64,000 nt of DNA from Epiperipatus broadwayi. Its lineage: Eukaryota; Onychophora; Udeonychophora; Euonychophora; Peripatidae. This document shows, one piece after another, positions 12,936 to 24,663 of the stretch (its first letter is position 1; each line of letters starts with the position of its first letter). Below the pieces are notes generated by a model. That model had not been told where the DNA came from. It worked only from the letters and a program-made list of their open reading frames with translations, and searched no databases. The translations under genes were made by a program, and so were the position numbers. Location: assembly GCA_028023455.1 (NCBI GenBank), contig JAQFVV010000042.1:8517922-8581921 (forward strand), written 5' to 3'.

Positions 12936-14740
12936 AGTTATTATTTTATTTATTTATATTAAAGATACTCTGTATTAATAATTGACACAAATTGTTATTT
13001 TATATTATATCAGAATTTCATAATTTTTTTATTTGTTAACTGTTTGAATTTTATTTTCTGATGAAAATAGGTTATATTTTGGTAATATAATAATTATTTC
13101 TTTATTATTGTTAGTATTATTATCATAATTATTAAAATATATATATATATAAAAGACATATTTTAAAATATTTTAACACGGATGAATCCACAAAATATGT
13201 CTTTTATATACGGAACCCGTGTAAATCTTCGTATCAACATAATGTTTAGGTTGTGACTGGTTGGTATCTAATTATATATATATAAATATTTGGAAAAATT
13301 AGTTGATTTTTGTATTATAAACATTATCTGAGTAGGAAATAGCTTGAAAGTTTTTTTTAATAGTTGAAAGATCTCAAATTATAAAATGGAAGGGTTATAG
13401 AACAAAGTGTTTAAATTTCACATGCATTTAAACTATTTGAGAGAATGTGGATTTCTAATTGATTACCAATAGTTTTATATAAGGAATAGTCTGAATTTAG
13501 AAAAAGTAGGAGACTCAAAAATAAGAATGGAGTTAACAAGAACTTTACTGATAAAATAAAAGCAATAAAAGAAATTTTAACCTCTCATAATTATTGCTTT
13601 GTTGAATATTTTTTAAAATCAACAAAACAAATTTTAATTTCTTTTTTTCAAAAAAATTGTTTAAAGGTAAGAATTAAATGATCTTACAAAAAAGAAATAA
13701 GATTAATATTTATCCCTGGTTCTATTAAATAATTATTTAATGTGTTTTGAGAAAAGTGGAATTAGCATAAAAGAGAAGTTTATTGCATCAAATTTACTGA
13801 GGTAGCTCCATAACAAAAATAAACAAAATGCCAAATAAGATTAATATAATATAAAATGCATTGCTGCAATTATAATGAAAAGAATAAAAATTTAAGATTG
13901 TTACTGGATGTAGTAGGATTTTTAAAGACCTTTAATAAAATAATGGGGGGAAAAAAATTGTAAAGGTTAAATAGAATTTTAATATAAAGTTACATTAATT
14001 TATGAATTCTTTGAGTTAGAAATAAAAATAGTACTTTACATTGTTAGAAATTGATCTGCCTACTCTAGTTACTTATTAAGTGGATAGATAAGTATAGAAA
14101 TACAAAAGTTAAAAAAAAAAGAACATTATTAAGAAAATTAAGAGAAATAAAAAAAGATATTTATAAACATTTCAAAAATAGAAAAGAGAATAAAGAAGTT
14201 TAGAGGAAGTGGCATGGGATTATGTGTGAAATCTTCCTGATGAGAGATAGCTAAAAATATTTGTGTGTAATGTGTGCATATATATATTTATTTATGATCG
14301 GCTATATTGCATATTTATTGTGATATACTTTACTGAAGTGAACAATTATAATATTTTCAGAGAAAATCTATAGAAGTGAATAATTAGAGACTCTAATGTT
14401 TTTAAATGGATGATATTTCTTTATATGTAACTAGCCACTGAAATCTCTCTCTCTCTATATATATATTATTCATTTTTTTAAATAACATATAAATTATCAA
14501 AAATCTTTAATATATGTTTATTATTACCAACAGTAACGATGATTTTGCTTACTGGGACAACTATTGTCACAACAGAATAAGGATAGAACTATTATTTCTC
14601 ATACAAAAAGGTTTTTTTTGGAAGTTTTCTTGGAGCATGTTGAAACCGCTCGAGGCATCATTTTTATGTAAACAAACATAAATATTACGTTACCGGGCCT
14701 TTTTTTTTTTTATATATATTAAGAATAAAATTAAATAAAT
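12936..14740. other. AT-rich sequence with a 17-bp hairpin
   Basis: TATAAAAGACATATTTT (from about 13149) pairs with AAAATATGTCTTTTATA (to about 13211), leaving a short loop that carries AACACGG, followed beyond the stem by CCGTGT. A (CT)n(AT)n microsatellite lies at about 14445-14470. No gene recognised. Confidence 0.45.
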
Positions 14741-14875
14741 AATGGCCTTGTCAAGCGTTGTTAGCCGAGAGGTCATCGCAGCCCCCTTGCAAGCAAGTAG
14801 TTGGTTGGTTGCAGACGGTTGTGGGTTCGCGAACCGGCCGATGCTATGACATATGAAAAAAAAAACAATGGCCTT
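14741..14875 (+). mobile_element. tRNA-derived SINE, copy 1, with 9-bp TSD
   Basis: The head at 14754-14845 can fold as a tRNA: AGCGTTG pairs with CGATGCT (7 bp, two wobbles). Box A is TTAGCCGAGAGG and box B is GGTTCGCGAACC. A short tail TATGACATATG ends in an A-run. The flanks AATGGCCTT (14741-14749 and 14867-14875) form a perfect target-site duplication. The GCCGAG and long variable region suggest a Leu/Ser-type tRNA ancestor. The same tail sequence is in copy 2 at 20090-20193, which makes this a family. Confidence 0.82.
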
Positions 14876-15396
14876 TATAAACATAAAAATAAATAATGGC
14901 CTTTTTTTATTATTATTGTAAATTAAGAATAAAATTAAATAAATAATTACATTACTGAAATAAATTGGACAAAATCATTTTTTTAAAATAATTTTTATTT
15001 TTATAAAATAAATAATTACATTTGTTTTGTAACAGGAATGAAAAATAAATTTTTCCCCCCTAAAATAACCAACATTAGCGTCAAGGAGGAAAAATTGTAC
15101 TTTTCTCTTTCAAGATAATTTTATTTGACCTATATAAGTGATTACAAAAAAAAATAAAAATAAAAAGATAACAAGAAATAACTAGACGAGGTTACAGGGT
15201 GGTATATACAAAGAAGAAATGATCCAAAAGTCAGTAGAATATAAAATGAATGTTAGTGAAGAACTTAGCCTGTGGATGCAAGGTGAATATTATTCATCTA
15301 GTCCATAACAAAATACCTTTGTTAGTAAACCCTGTTTTGGCAAGTTATGGTTGGAGGGTTTTATTAAATCATAATAGATATTTTCATATAAATTAT

Positions 15397-15970
15397 TTAG
15401 GGGTTGGTTGGAGAGGTGCTGTTTAGACCAGTTGTGAATTCCCAGGTTAATATGGCCAGGTATGGATCGACCTCTCTCTTGTCTGTTTCTTGGATATTTT
15501 TAATTATGCTGAGGAAGCAGTTATTGATTTCGTTAAGTGGTAATTTTTGAAAAATCACCTTGCATCTGGTCACCCAGATGGCAAAGTTTATGTAAGTGGC
15601 AAGCCTGATTTCAGTGAAAATGCCTCTATTTAAAACCCCTTCAAGAGATGTTAGATCTGGACCATTATTATCAATGTGTTTCTGGAAGTTTTGTCTTAGT
15701 CCTTGCCAGACCGGACAGAGGCGAAGGATATGGTCCATATCTTCTGGGCTGGAAAGACAAGAGACAACATATGGGATCTATGCGGAAGCCTCTTCTATTA
15801 AGAAATATAGAAGTGGAGAGGCTACCAAGGTTAATTTTGAGAAGGAAGTCTGTGTGTTTAGGTGCTAGTTTCAATCTACGGGCTAGTTTGCGCAGTTCAT
15901 TTATGTCGATGGGGAGGTAAGTGTGTGCCTTCTGGGTATTTGAGTTGGATAGGTTGAAGGCTTCCCTTGA
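15397..15970 (-). pseudogene. LINE C-terminal fragment (LINE-c), GC-richer than surroundings
   Basis: On the minus strand, an open segment (15960 down to about 15745) contains PIDINELRKLARRLKLAP and GFRIDPICCL. After a one-base slip near 15745 it continues as PEDMDHILRLCPVWQGLR and runs to a stop at 15397. The pattern C..C...ED..HIL..CPVW is the cysteine-histidine motif at the C-terminus of many non-LTR retrotransposon polyproteins. Base composition is clearly richer in G and C than in the neighbouring sequence, which suggests a younger insertion. The clade is unknown and no RT motifs remain. Open frames on the plus strand here are shadows. Confidence 0.72.
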
Positions 15971-17440
15971 AAAATTGTACTTTTAACAGGAAAAAAAAAC
16001 AACATTCTCCAAAACAACATCGTGACACATTCAGGTATTTAAGGACAACATAATATAAACAACTTTAAAAAAAAGAGAAATATCAAATTACACTGATCAA
16101 TACGCAAGTCTAAGCTCTAATAAGAAAAATGCTTTTTAAAAGTGGAAAATTTTCAGTACTCAATAGCAAATTCCCAAAGTACTTTTAATATTTATGATTA
16201 GTATATAGAAAGAAGTTTGCTATTAACAGAAAGGAGATCCTTTGATCCCCTTTGAGGCCTTAAAGAAATCAAGCAGTCAAATTCCTAATGTCTATTTTGT
16301 ATATTCTTCTCAATGCAGCTGTTATCAGCCAGTGTAATAAATTTATTAGTTTTTTATTTCTGAATTTGCCTGACTGAAACATTAGTTTAGTTCTCTTGAA
16401 GAAAATATGTTTGAATGACTTTTTTTTATGTTAAATATTTATAATCATGACAGATAAAATTAAATTATAAACTTTATATCCAGAGGGTTATAAAGCCTTC
16501 AGCCAAAGCAACAGTTAGAAGCCAAACATGGAGAACACTAAGAACCCACTGATTAGTGACCAGGGCTATATTTTGATAATGGCATTTTACTTAACTGCTT
16601 ATAATTGCAGACAACTTTCAAGTGAAGGAAAGAAAAACTACCTAATGTTAAATGGATGAGGTTGAGCTTTATGATGTTAGAAAAAAAGCAAAAGGACAAT
16701 TGAGAAATAGGGAAAATGTACTTTTACTATAAAGACACAGGTATTGGAAGCACAAGTAGAGTGACATTCATTATAAATAAAAATTGGAAATTGTGAATAT
16801 TTATGGTGTATCAAATAATAAGATTAATTATTCAACTAATTCATTTTATGTCCCAACAAGTTCTCATTGTGATGAAAAAATAGAAAAATTTTATATAAAT
16901 GTCCCACCAAACAAACTTTAGTGTTAGAATTGAAAAACAATTGAAAGAAAAGTACTCGTGAGTAAATTTGGCTAAGGTGACATGAGTGTGGACACAGACC
17001 CTTTGAATTTATAAGAAAATCAAACAAACTGATTATTATAAATTCTTTCTTTGTGAAAAATGCTAAACAGAAATGAAATAAAGGCATTTCAAATGAAGGT
17101 AGAACAGAATTGTATATTTTGACTAACAGAAAATAGGTATTTCATGATTGTAATGTTCTTAATAGATTCAACACAGGAAATGATTATCAATTAGTGAGAT
17201 ATAGGATTTGTGTTAACACAAAAGTAGAGAGACAAAAACTATATCGACAGATGATATTCCTAATCTTTAGAAATGTTCCAATGAATTTAAATTAGAACTT
17301 GATAATTGTTTTAAAATATTGACAGATTCTGAGAATGATTCAAACTTAACTGAGATCAATGCAAAGATAACTGCTACTCTATTAAGAACTGTAACAAAAA
17401 CTGCTGGTACAAAAAAGCTGAAGCTTATCAATAAATTTTC
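15971..17440. other. No gene seen
   Basis: AT-rich sequence, moderately complex around 16210-16400 and 16480-16560, without recognisable coding or repeat structure. Confidence 0.35.
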
Positions 17441-17675
17441 AAATGAGCTATGCTGGAGATGACTTTAGAAAAGAAGGTAATAGAGGGACAGTTACAGTCT
17501 TAAACTGGATTCCACAAGATTGTAAAAGACCTAAAAAGAGACTACATCTGAGATTAATAGATGAAATAAGGACATTTTTTTGTAAGATGTGGAGAAGAAA
17601 GGCTACGAATCAGAAACACTGGAATAAATATTGCCCTGAAATAGATTGATAATAGTTGAAAATGATGATGATATA
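17441..17675 (+). pseudogene. RTE-type retrotransposon 3' end fragment
   Basis: Encodes VLNWIPQDCKRPKKRLHLRL, then DEIRTFF and MWRRKA before a stop at 17647. This matches the last ~60 residues of the RTE copy at 32650-33175. It is followed by TTGATAATAGTTG and a (TGA)n-like tail, the usual RTE ending. The 5' side is truncated. Confidence 0.8.
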
Positions 17676-19330
17676 AACTGGCTACATTGTTTATACTCTG
17701 CTTGAATTTGCCAAATAAATTATTTTAAAAAAAATTAAATTTCTGAAATAATAGACCTATAAGGAGAGTTATTTCCCAATTTTTAACATGGTATCTTATT
17801 CCTAGAAAGTCACTTTAAAAATATATATTGAAACAATGATTAAACATGTCCCAAGGTTCAGAGAAAGAGAAGGTTTAAGGCAGCGTAGAGCATTCGGTCT
17901 TCAAAGACAAGCTAGGCAAGGTAAGGGATGGTTAAAAAAAGTGATAAAGCATACAATTTAGAAAGCAAATATATCATAACACTAACAATTAGGTATATAT
18001 TATGTTATATATATATATATGAGTATGTATAATAAAGACCATTTATTCATAAATGTAATAAAAAAATATATATATAGGGTAAGAATTCCTTAAAATATTA
18101 TATATGAATCTTAAGTTTATTTAATAAAATAGTAATAAACGTTCAAAAGAAATGATAAAACTTAACAAAAATAGATTAATTCATGAAACCACATGGATAT
18201 CCTAATTATACTTGCCAATGTTTTAAAATAAAAAACTGTATAAATATATGTAATTAATGAATTCAATACATTTTTGTGTTCTAAAATCACAGTAGTTAGG
18301 ATCTATTGCTTAACAAATGCGTGTAATAAAAGTAACTCCTGTGAAAATTCTAAAAATAATGGCAGGTTAATCCAAAAAGTGTCTTCTTGAATAGAGTATC
18401 AACTACATATGGAGTGTCTCAAAAATACCTCAGTGCAATAATCAGACTATGGAATACCTTAGCCTCAACAACAATTTAATATTAAAAGGATTACATTTCA
18501 TAAAAGTTCTTAACCTCAAAATGTTGTACATGAATCTTTGAGAAAATAAGAGAATAGATGATCCTATCTAACATCTACACATGTTTATCAGAGCTCTAAA
18601 AACAAGAAAAAAAGACAGCTTCATGTCTTTGACTATAAACTTGTTCAAATTTAGATTAGAGCTGCAGGCTATATCAACTTCCCATTTGTACATAAGTCAT
18701 TCGATAATTTTAAATAAACTGTAATAGAAACTAATTAATTAAAATATTATTTTATGCATTTATGATATGTCTTATAAGTTATAAATATCTTTCAAAATAA
18801 TAAGTTAATAATTTATAAATTTTTAAGATTTCAAATAATATTTTAATTTTAAGCTTAGATATTGAAATCTTCATATATATTTACTTTTGAGTAATACTAT
18901 AGAAAGAATGAATGAAAATTATCAGAAACTGAGTTTGAAAAATATAAATCATTATATTTCAAATATATAATAATCTTACTGTTATATTTTGTAAAAATTT
19001 TAATATTTATCTTAGTATAAGTTTGTGCACTTCAGAAAAAGTAGAAATATATTTTAGATCACTTACGGATAAGCATTAGATTTAATTAACGATTAAATTT
19101 ATGTTAATTGTGATAAGAACTTTGCAATCGATAAATTCCAAGAAATATTTGCTTACAAATATTTCTCGATAAGTGACTAATTAATTAATGGAATAGACTA
19201 AATTACCTTATATGAAAATGAATTCCTAAGGTACCAATTAATTAGTTATAGACCTAAAAATATTACCGTATATGGAAGAAAGTAATTAAAAACTATAAAT
19301 AGAGTAAGCAACAAAGTGTATGGCTCATTT
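17676..19330. other. No gene seen
   Basis: AT-rich. A perfect palindromic segment GAAATATTTG-CTTA-CAAATATTTC lies at about 19142-19166. AT microsatellites occur near 18005-18080. Confidence 0.35.
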
Positions 19331-19369
19331 TCCAGTTCATGTTGAAGAGAGATCTAAGTGATAGTGGCT

Positions 19370-19700
19370 ACAGTGAGTGTGCAGCGCTCTCGGTGAAAAT
19401 GTGTTCATGGGCCGCAGCTAAATAGGCCTCAAAAAGTTTGGGAAACCAGGGTCAGAAGAAACTATCTGGATAGCAGCTAGATGTAAAGAGTTGATTTCCC
19501 AGTAGATTTCCAATGCGTTTACCAAGTGGGCGGTTGCAGAGAGATGGCAGTAATTACAGCTAAATGAAGCTCACAGTGCTCTACAACGAAGCCAGGTGTG
19601 TTCGCATACAGCTGAACTGGACCAGGACCAAAATGTTTGGGAAACTGAGGCCAGTGGGTAATCATCTCGAAAGCAGCCAGTCTTAAAAGTGCATTGGAAG
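19370..19700 (+). repeat. Direct duplication of a hAT-like terminal sequence
   Basis: Two diverged copies about 220 bp apart share GTGTTC..., CAGCT, CAAAA(A/T)GTTTGGGAAAC, AGCAGC(T/C)AG and TAAAAG/TAAAG landmarks (about 19400-19495 and 19608-19690). Read on the minus strand, GTTTCCCAAACTTTTTGAGG resembles the ends of common hAT elements. No transposase is present. Confidence 0.45.
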
Positions 19701-20073
19701 AAATGAACTATGGGGGAACTAAGAGATATTTGTGTTGCGGGTGCGGGTGTAGCAGACTGTTCGCTATTCTTATTATGTATTATTTTGTTTGTTGGTATTT
19801 GGAATGTTTGCATTTTGAATACACAGCTTACATAAATTAATAACATGACAAATGAATAAAAGTAAGAGATTAGATAAGGAGAGTTAAAAATCATTAGATA
19901 GCATGAATGATTTTAGATAATTCTTTGAAATTCATTCTTGTAAGTGTTAAATGGTTAAACATTTTTCTATAACTTTCTGGAATTTTGTTATAAAATAATA
20001 AAATAATGTAAGCAATTCAAATGTGTAGATTATCTATTGTTTATTTATACAAATGTTGAATTTGAGATGTGAG

Positions 20074-20209
20074 TATTCAACATTAATTTTTTTCTCTCAT
20101 GTGTCATAGCATCAGCCGGGAAGCGAATCTGCTATCCCGGGTCAACTGCTTGTAATGCAGCTGTCGCTGACCTCTCAACCACCAATGCTTGACTATTTAA
20201 CATTAATTT
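20074..20209 (-). mobile_element. tRNA-derived SINE, copy 2, with 16-bp TSD
   Basis: Minus-strand copy of the SINE at 14741. The tRNA-like head runs from 20189 down to 20108: AGCATTG pairs with TGATGCT in the acceptor stem, box A is TGGTTGAGAGG, the anticodon arm is CTGC-ATTACAA-GCAG, and the box B region is AGATTCGCTTCCC. The tail TATGACACATGAGA then an A-run matches copy 1. The flanks TATTCAACATTAATTT (20074-20089) and TATTTAACATTAATTT (20194-20209) differ at one base, giving a clear TSD. Confidence 0.85.
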
Positions 20210-20548
20210 ATAGACATTAGATGTGCACAACTTATTTTATTAAAAAGTTTGAAATAAAAATTTCATTGGTAATGGGGTGTTATATATTGTTCTGTCTTTA
20301 TGATATATAACATATTATAAAATATTAATAGAGTGACAATAAATGAATAAATATGTGATGACAATATTTCAATAAAATGGTTGATGTAATATTTGACCAT
20401 CTTTACATAATGCTTCAACTCTCAATTATTGTTATAAATATAAATAAAAGATACATGAAAAGAAACATTCAGTAAAATTAAATTTTCTTAATCACATAAT
20501 AAGATTTGAAATACAGGCATTCTTATACCTGGAACTTAATTATAAATA

Positions 20549-20952
20549 TAGGGGATTTGAACTCAGACTTTCAAGCAACCTTCAACTATCCACACTATCT
20601 CATACTACTGATATACATGACCACACACATGTAGAAAAGATAAATAATTACCAAAATACGTATTTCATGTTAAACTAGCACTCATCAGTTGGTCCATATT
20701 ATCATCTCCCACACACATATATAATCAGCGCTCAGTTTATATTAAGATAGAAAATCTTTATACTTTAATGGACAGGCTTCAATCTACTCCTTTACATGAG
20801 ATATCAGAGTGACTTTAGGTCAACATGGGCATAACAACAATATTGGCATCAGCATGGAATTTGGGCATTCTATCATCAGATTTTCAATAGTATAGATGGC
20901 TGAAGAGTTGTGTGGTTGAAGGTTGCTTGAAAGTCTGAGTTCAAATCCCCTA
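20549..20952. repeat. Inverted pair of tRNA-like sequences
   Basis: The segment GAAGGTTGCTTGAAAGTCTG followed by AGTTCAAATCCCCTA occurs on the plus strand at 20918-20952 and on the minus strand at 20549-20586. AGTTCAAATCC is a good box B, and GATGGCTGAAGAG upstream in the right copy could be box A. The two copies are about 330 bp apart and face away from each other. This is a different tRNA-like family from the SINE at 14741. Confidence 0.6.
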
Positions 20953-22726
20953 CAATCACATAATAGTAATTGACATTAAAATCCTAATAGAAATTAAATT
21001 AAATCACCATGACCGTAATAACAAATTTACTGTTTAACAATTTCATTATGATATAAAAAATCAACCACCACAAAGAAAAGCAGCTCCTAATAAATACAAA
21101 TTCGCATATAAACAAAATTTACACTTTAAATCTCGAAAAAAAAAAAAATTATATTATCATATAAGACACTGTCAAGTACTACACATATGTAATATATTCT
21201 ACTACTGTAATTCAGAGAAAACAGTGCCTGAAGATATCAAGTATAGTTGAGGAAGTTGAGAACTTCAACTACCCATTTGAAAATCTTCTAGCTTTAAACA
21301 ATAAGCTCTCAAAAGTATCAACTCATTCCACTGAACCACATTGTCCTCCTGATGCCTTCAGTTTATTCAAGGCAAATACCAAATCACTAATTGATCTAAT
21401 TATTCTATAAAAAAATATGCACACAACTCATGATCTAAAATACATATATAAATATGGCTTCATTTTACACTTATCCTAATGCAAAAATGTTTATAGGTTT
21501 GCTGCAAAAAACCCATAAATTCTTACAAAATATGTTGAGAAAAACTATATCAGATAGCATCACTTTATTACTGGCTACATTTCAAGAATCCTGAAATAAA
21601 ATGAAACAAACATTTGAGTAAAATCACTACAAATACAAATTTAAATAAAGCATAGATTTTGAAAGTAATAAAAAATGAGATATTTTAATTTAACCAAAAT
21701 TCATTAAGAAACTACAGACTAACCATTGTAAGCTTTTTGAAATGATACAACAAGGTGATTATAAAAAAAAAACATAAAAAAAATTAATCTCAAACTTAAA
21801 AAAAAAAAATCTCAATAAATTCACATTTAATTTTTCAAAACAATATTTGTGGATATAACATGGTTAAAAATCATGAAAAATTTGATGCTAATCTTGATTT
21901 GCCTCTCTGAATAAAAACACACAAAATAAAATAAAAATATATGATACATTATTATTAAAAAGTTATGTGATGGAATTTGAAGTCTGATTTCTATAATGGT
22001 ATACATCAATAATAATATTTTTGTTTACAGTCTAAGCTATTATTTAGGAAATTACTATAATAATAAATAGAAGAATGAAATTTCATCAACAGAATATTTT
22101 AAACTATTTTATGTTGCTTCAATTTTATTTTTCCTAAGGCAGAAAAAAATTATAATATTGCAAACTGGGGAAGACAAGGATATTTCTGAAAGTAATTAAA
22201 TTAGTAGATGAGTCTGCCTGGGAAAAAATAAAATCAAGTCAATTTGAAAAAGAGATTTAAAATATTAAAGACTTTTAAAAGTAGTAACTAATATTATAAA
22301 GATTAAAGTCTATTTTTTCCAGAATTATTTTTAGTAAAATGCAAGTCAAAATAACACAAGATTATACATGCAGCTTTAATATAAAAAAAAAATCCTGAAC
22401 ATTAAAAAATTAAAATTAGACAATTTATATGCTATTCACATAGACCTCATATTAGTGTTGGATTATGTCAGAAAGCCATATCTTATCACCATTTATAACA
22501 AGAAATAAACTGTTTAAAGAATTGTAAAATAATAATTAAAAACTATGACAGAATCAAGCAGCTTTAAAGCCACAGAACTATTACAAATACAATAAAAAAA
22601 GCAAGCAAATCAATATTTACTTAGAAAACTTTTTTTTTTAAATTTTGTTTTGCTTCACCTTTAAAGCATTTTGAGTGCTGTTAGAGTGGACCGGAGTCTC
22701 TGATAAAAAAGGCTGCATTTTGATAT
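20953..22726. other. No gene seen
   Basis: AT-rich, with A-runs near 21145, 21765 and 21800. No recognisable protein sequence. Confidence 0.35.
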
Positions 22727-24054
22727 GATTATAGTATTAATCAAAAAATAATAATAATTCTTTACAACAGCTATATAATCAAATAATAATTTTATATATT
22801 AAAAAGCTTTTTTTCAGTACCTGCTTTGGTGCCCTTTTCAAATGTTACTAATCTATTTAATGTTAACGAATCACCTGACATAAAAACACCCAGTATTCAA
22901 TAATGGAATTAAAACAAACAATAATAATATAAATAATTAAAATAAATCAAAACCCTCATATATAAATTCAATAATTGCAAAACAATTGATTATATCATAA
23001 CAATATGTTTCATGCATTTTTTTAATGCAATTATATTGTTTCATGCATTTTTTTAATGCAATTATATCAACCTATATAATTTTCCATTTATTTTTAATCA
23101 ACCAATTATTGACCAAATTTGTAGAAGTCTTATAAATATTCATACAGTTAGTAAAATTATTTTTAATAAAATATGTTTCATATATTTGCCTTCTTTTTGG
23201 ATTTTTGATGAAATTTAAATATTTAATACTTTGTGTAGCATCTATTCTACGGCCATATTTCAAGTAGTGAATATATAATGCAGACCTATCATCTCTTCTT
23301 TTAATAGTTCTTTGGCTCTTATCTCTAATTGTTTTCCAGTATGCCCAAAGTAAATCATTTTACAAATTTCGTGTGTAATTTTATATACAATTTCTTTTTT
23401 GAACTGTAAATCATCCTTTAACCTATAATTACCTATTAATTGATCAAGATTTTTACTATTTGACCAGCCAATATTTATATTCTCATACATATAATTTTTA
23501 TTATACCTTAAGTATTATAAATCCTAGGATAATATAAAAGTTTAATCCATTTCTTACTTGACTTATTATTACCATTATCACGAAACCTATTTATTATATT
23601 AAAAATAATTTGACAAATTGTATGAATATTTATAAGACTTCTACAAATTTGGTTAATAACTGGTTGATTAAAAATGAATGAAAAATTATATAGATTGATA
23701 TAATTGTATTAAAAAAATGCATGTAATATTGTTTAACATAATCAATTGTTTTGCAATTATTGAATTTATATATGAGGGTTTTGATTTGTTTTAATTATTT
23801 ATATTATTATTGTTTGTTTTAATTCCATTATTGGACACTGGATAGTTTTATGTCAGGTGATTTGTTAACGTTAAATAGACTAGTCACATTTGAAAAGGAC
23901 ACCAAAGCAGGTGCTGAAAAAAAAGCTTTTTAATGTATAAAATTATTATTTGATTATATAGCTGTTGTAAAAAATTATTATTATTTTTTGATTATTATTT
24001 TGTGGAAGAGCAGCATAAGGATTTTTATTCCTTTCTAATTTCGATTATAGTATT
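22727..24054. mobile_element. Palindromic Penelope-like element B with 12-bp TSD
   Basis: Left arm 22739-23178 and right arm about 23593-23993 are inverted copies. The left copy is longer and extends to about 23500 as minus-strand coding sequence. The perfect 12-mer GATTATAGTATT flanks the insertion at 22727-22738 and 24043-24054. The left arm starts directly after the first TSD copy, while a 49-bp unpaired tail (23994-24042) separates the right arm from the second. Stem GCACC/GGTGC followed by TGAAA lies near each outer end. The left arm carries an extra 31-bp tandem copy (23006-23067). Confidence 0.85.
23072..23490 (-). pseudogene. PLE B GIY-YIG endonuclease remnant
   Basis: Minus-strand reading from 23490 contains NLDQLIGNYRLKDDLQ, then VYKITHEICKMIYFGHTGK. 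This is the GIY-YIG start: V-Y-K-I, a cysteine pair partly lost (C...C replaced by H..C), and I-Y-F-G-H-T where PLEs usually have YVGxT. A frame change near 23263 leads to KYGRRIDATQSIKYLNF and NPKRRQIYETYFI, the nuclease C-terminal part. No RT domain is left in this copy. Confidence 0.75.
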
Positions 24055-24311
24055 GTATATTAAATTATTTTATGATTAAACTCTTGTATTATTATTTTCA
24101 TTTTATAAAGTTTTTTTTAATTACAGTTGTTTTTTATAATTTTGATTGTCTAATAACCTTCTCTAGAGTTTCAAAATTCTTCTGAAAATGACTGTTAGGA
24201 ATAACAATAAGAAAAAACATTTTTAAAAATTACAAAAAAGAGCACAACATATTATTATATTCAAAACAATGTAAAATGAGTAAATAAAATATTAAAACTA
24301 ATGAATAACAA
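24055..24311. other. No gene seen
   Basis: Short AT-rich spacer between PLE B and the fold-back element. Confidence 0.35.
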
Positions 24312-24663
24312 TATAAACAAAGCAAAGCAAAACTCCATATAGTAGTGCTACCTGTGCTAAACAGAGTAATAAATGGATGCCAGAAGGCTTGTGTATAAAA
24401 TCCCTATCTAATGCCTACTCATCCAATATCCCCAGACTAGTTTCTGGCTTGTGGCCTTCGTCAGTGAGGGTTGCATTAGATCCTAAGATCTAGATGCAGT
24501 GCTCTCAGATCCAAAGCTCCCCACTGACGAAGGCCACAAGCCAGAAACTAGTCTGAGTAGGCATTAGATAGGGATTTTATGCACAAGCCTTCTGGCATCC
24601 ATTGATTACTCTGTTTAGCACAGGTGGCACTACTATATGGAGTTTTGCTTTGCTTTGTTTATA
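24312..24663. mobile_element. Fold-back element FB, copy 1
   Basis: Two arms (about 24312-24466 and 24524-24663) are near-perfect inverted copies around a ~57-bp loop. The outer end reads TATAAACAAAGCAAAGC and the inner part reads GGCTTGTGGCCTTCGTCAGT. No open frame. The same arm sequence recurs at 25816-26439 and in the 46185-47313 array. Confidence 0.85.

Noticed and set aside
14754-14845. Functional tRNA gene
   Set aside because: A shared tail, A-run and TSDs show it is a SINE insertion; the T-arm pairing is poor.
15596-15920. Two plus-strand open frames of 90 codons
   Set aside because: Shadows of the minus-strand LINE-c fragment, whose cysteine-histidine pattern fits a known domain.
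20108-20189. Functional tRNA gene (TAC anticodon-like loop)
   Set aside because: Same SINE family with a 16-bp TSD, and the T-arm is degenerate.
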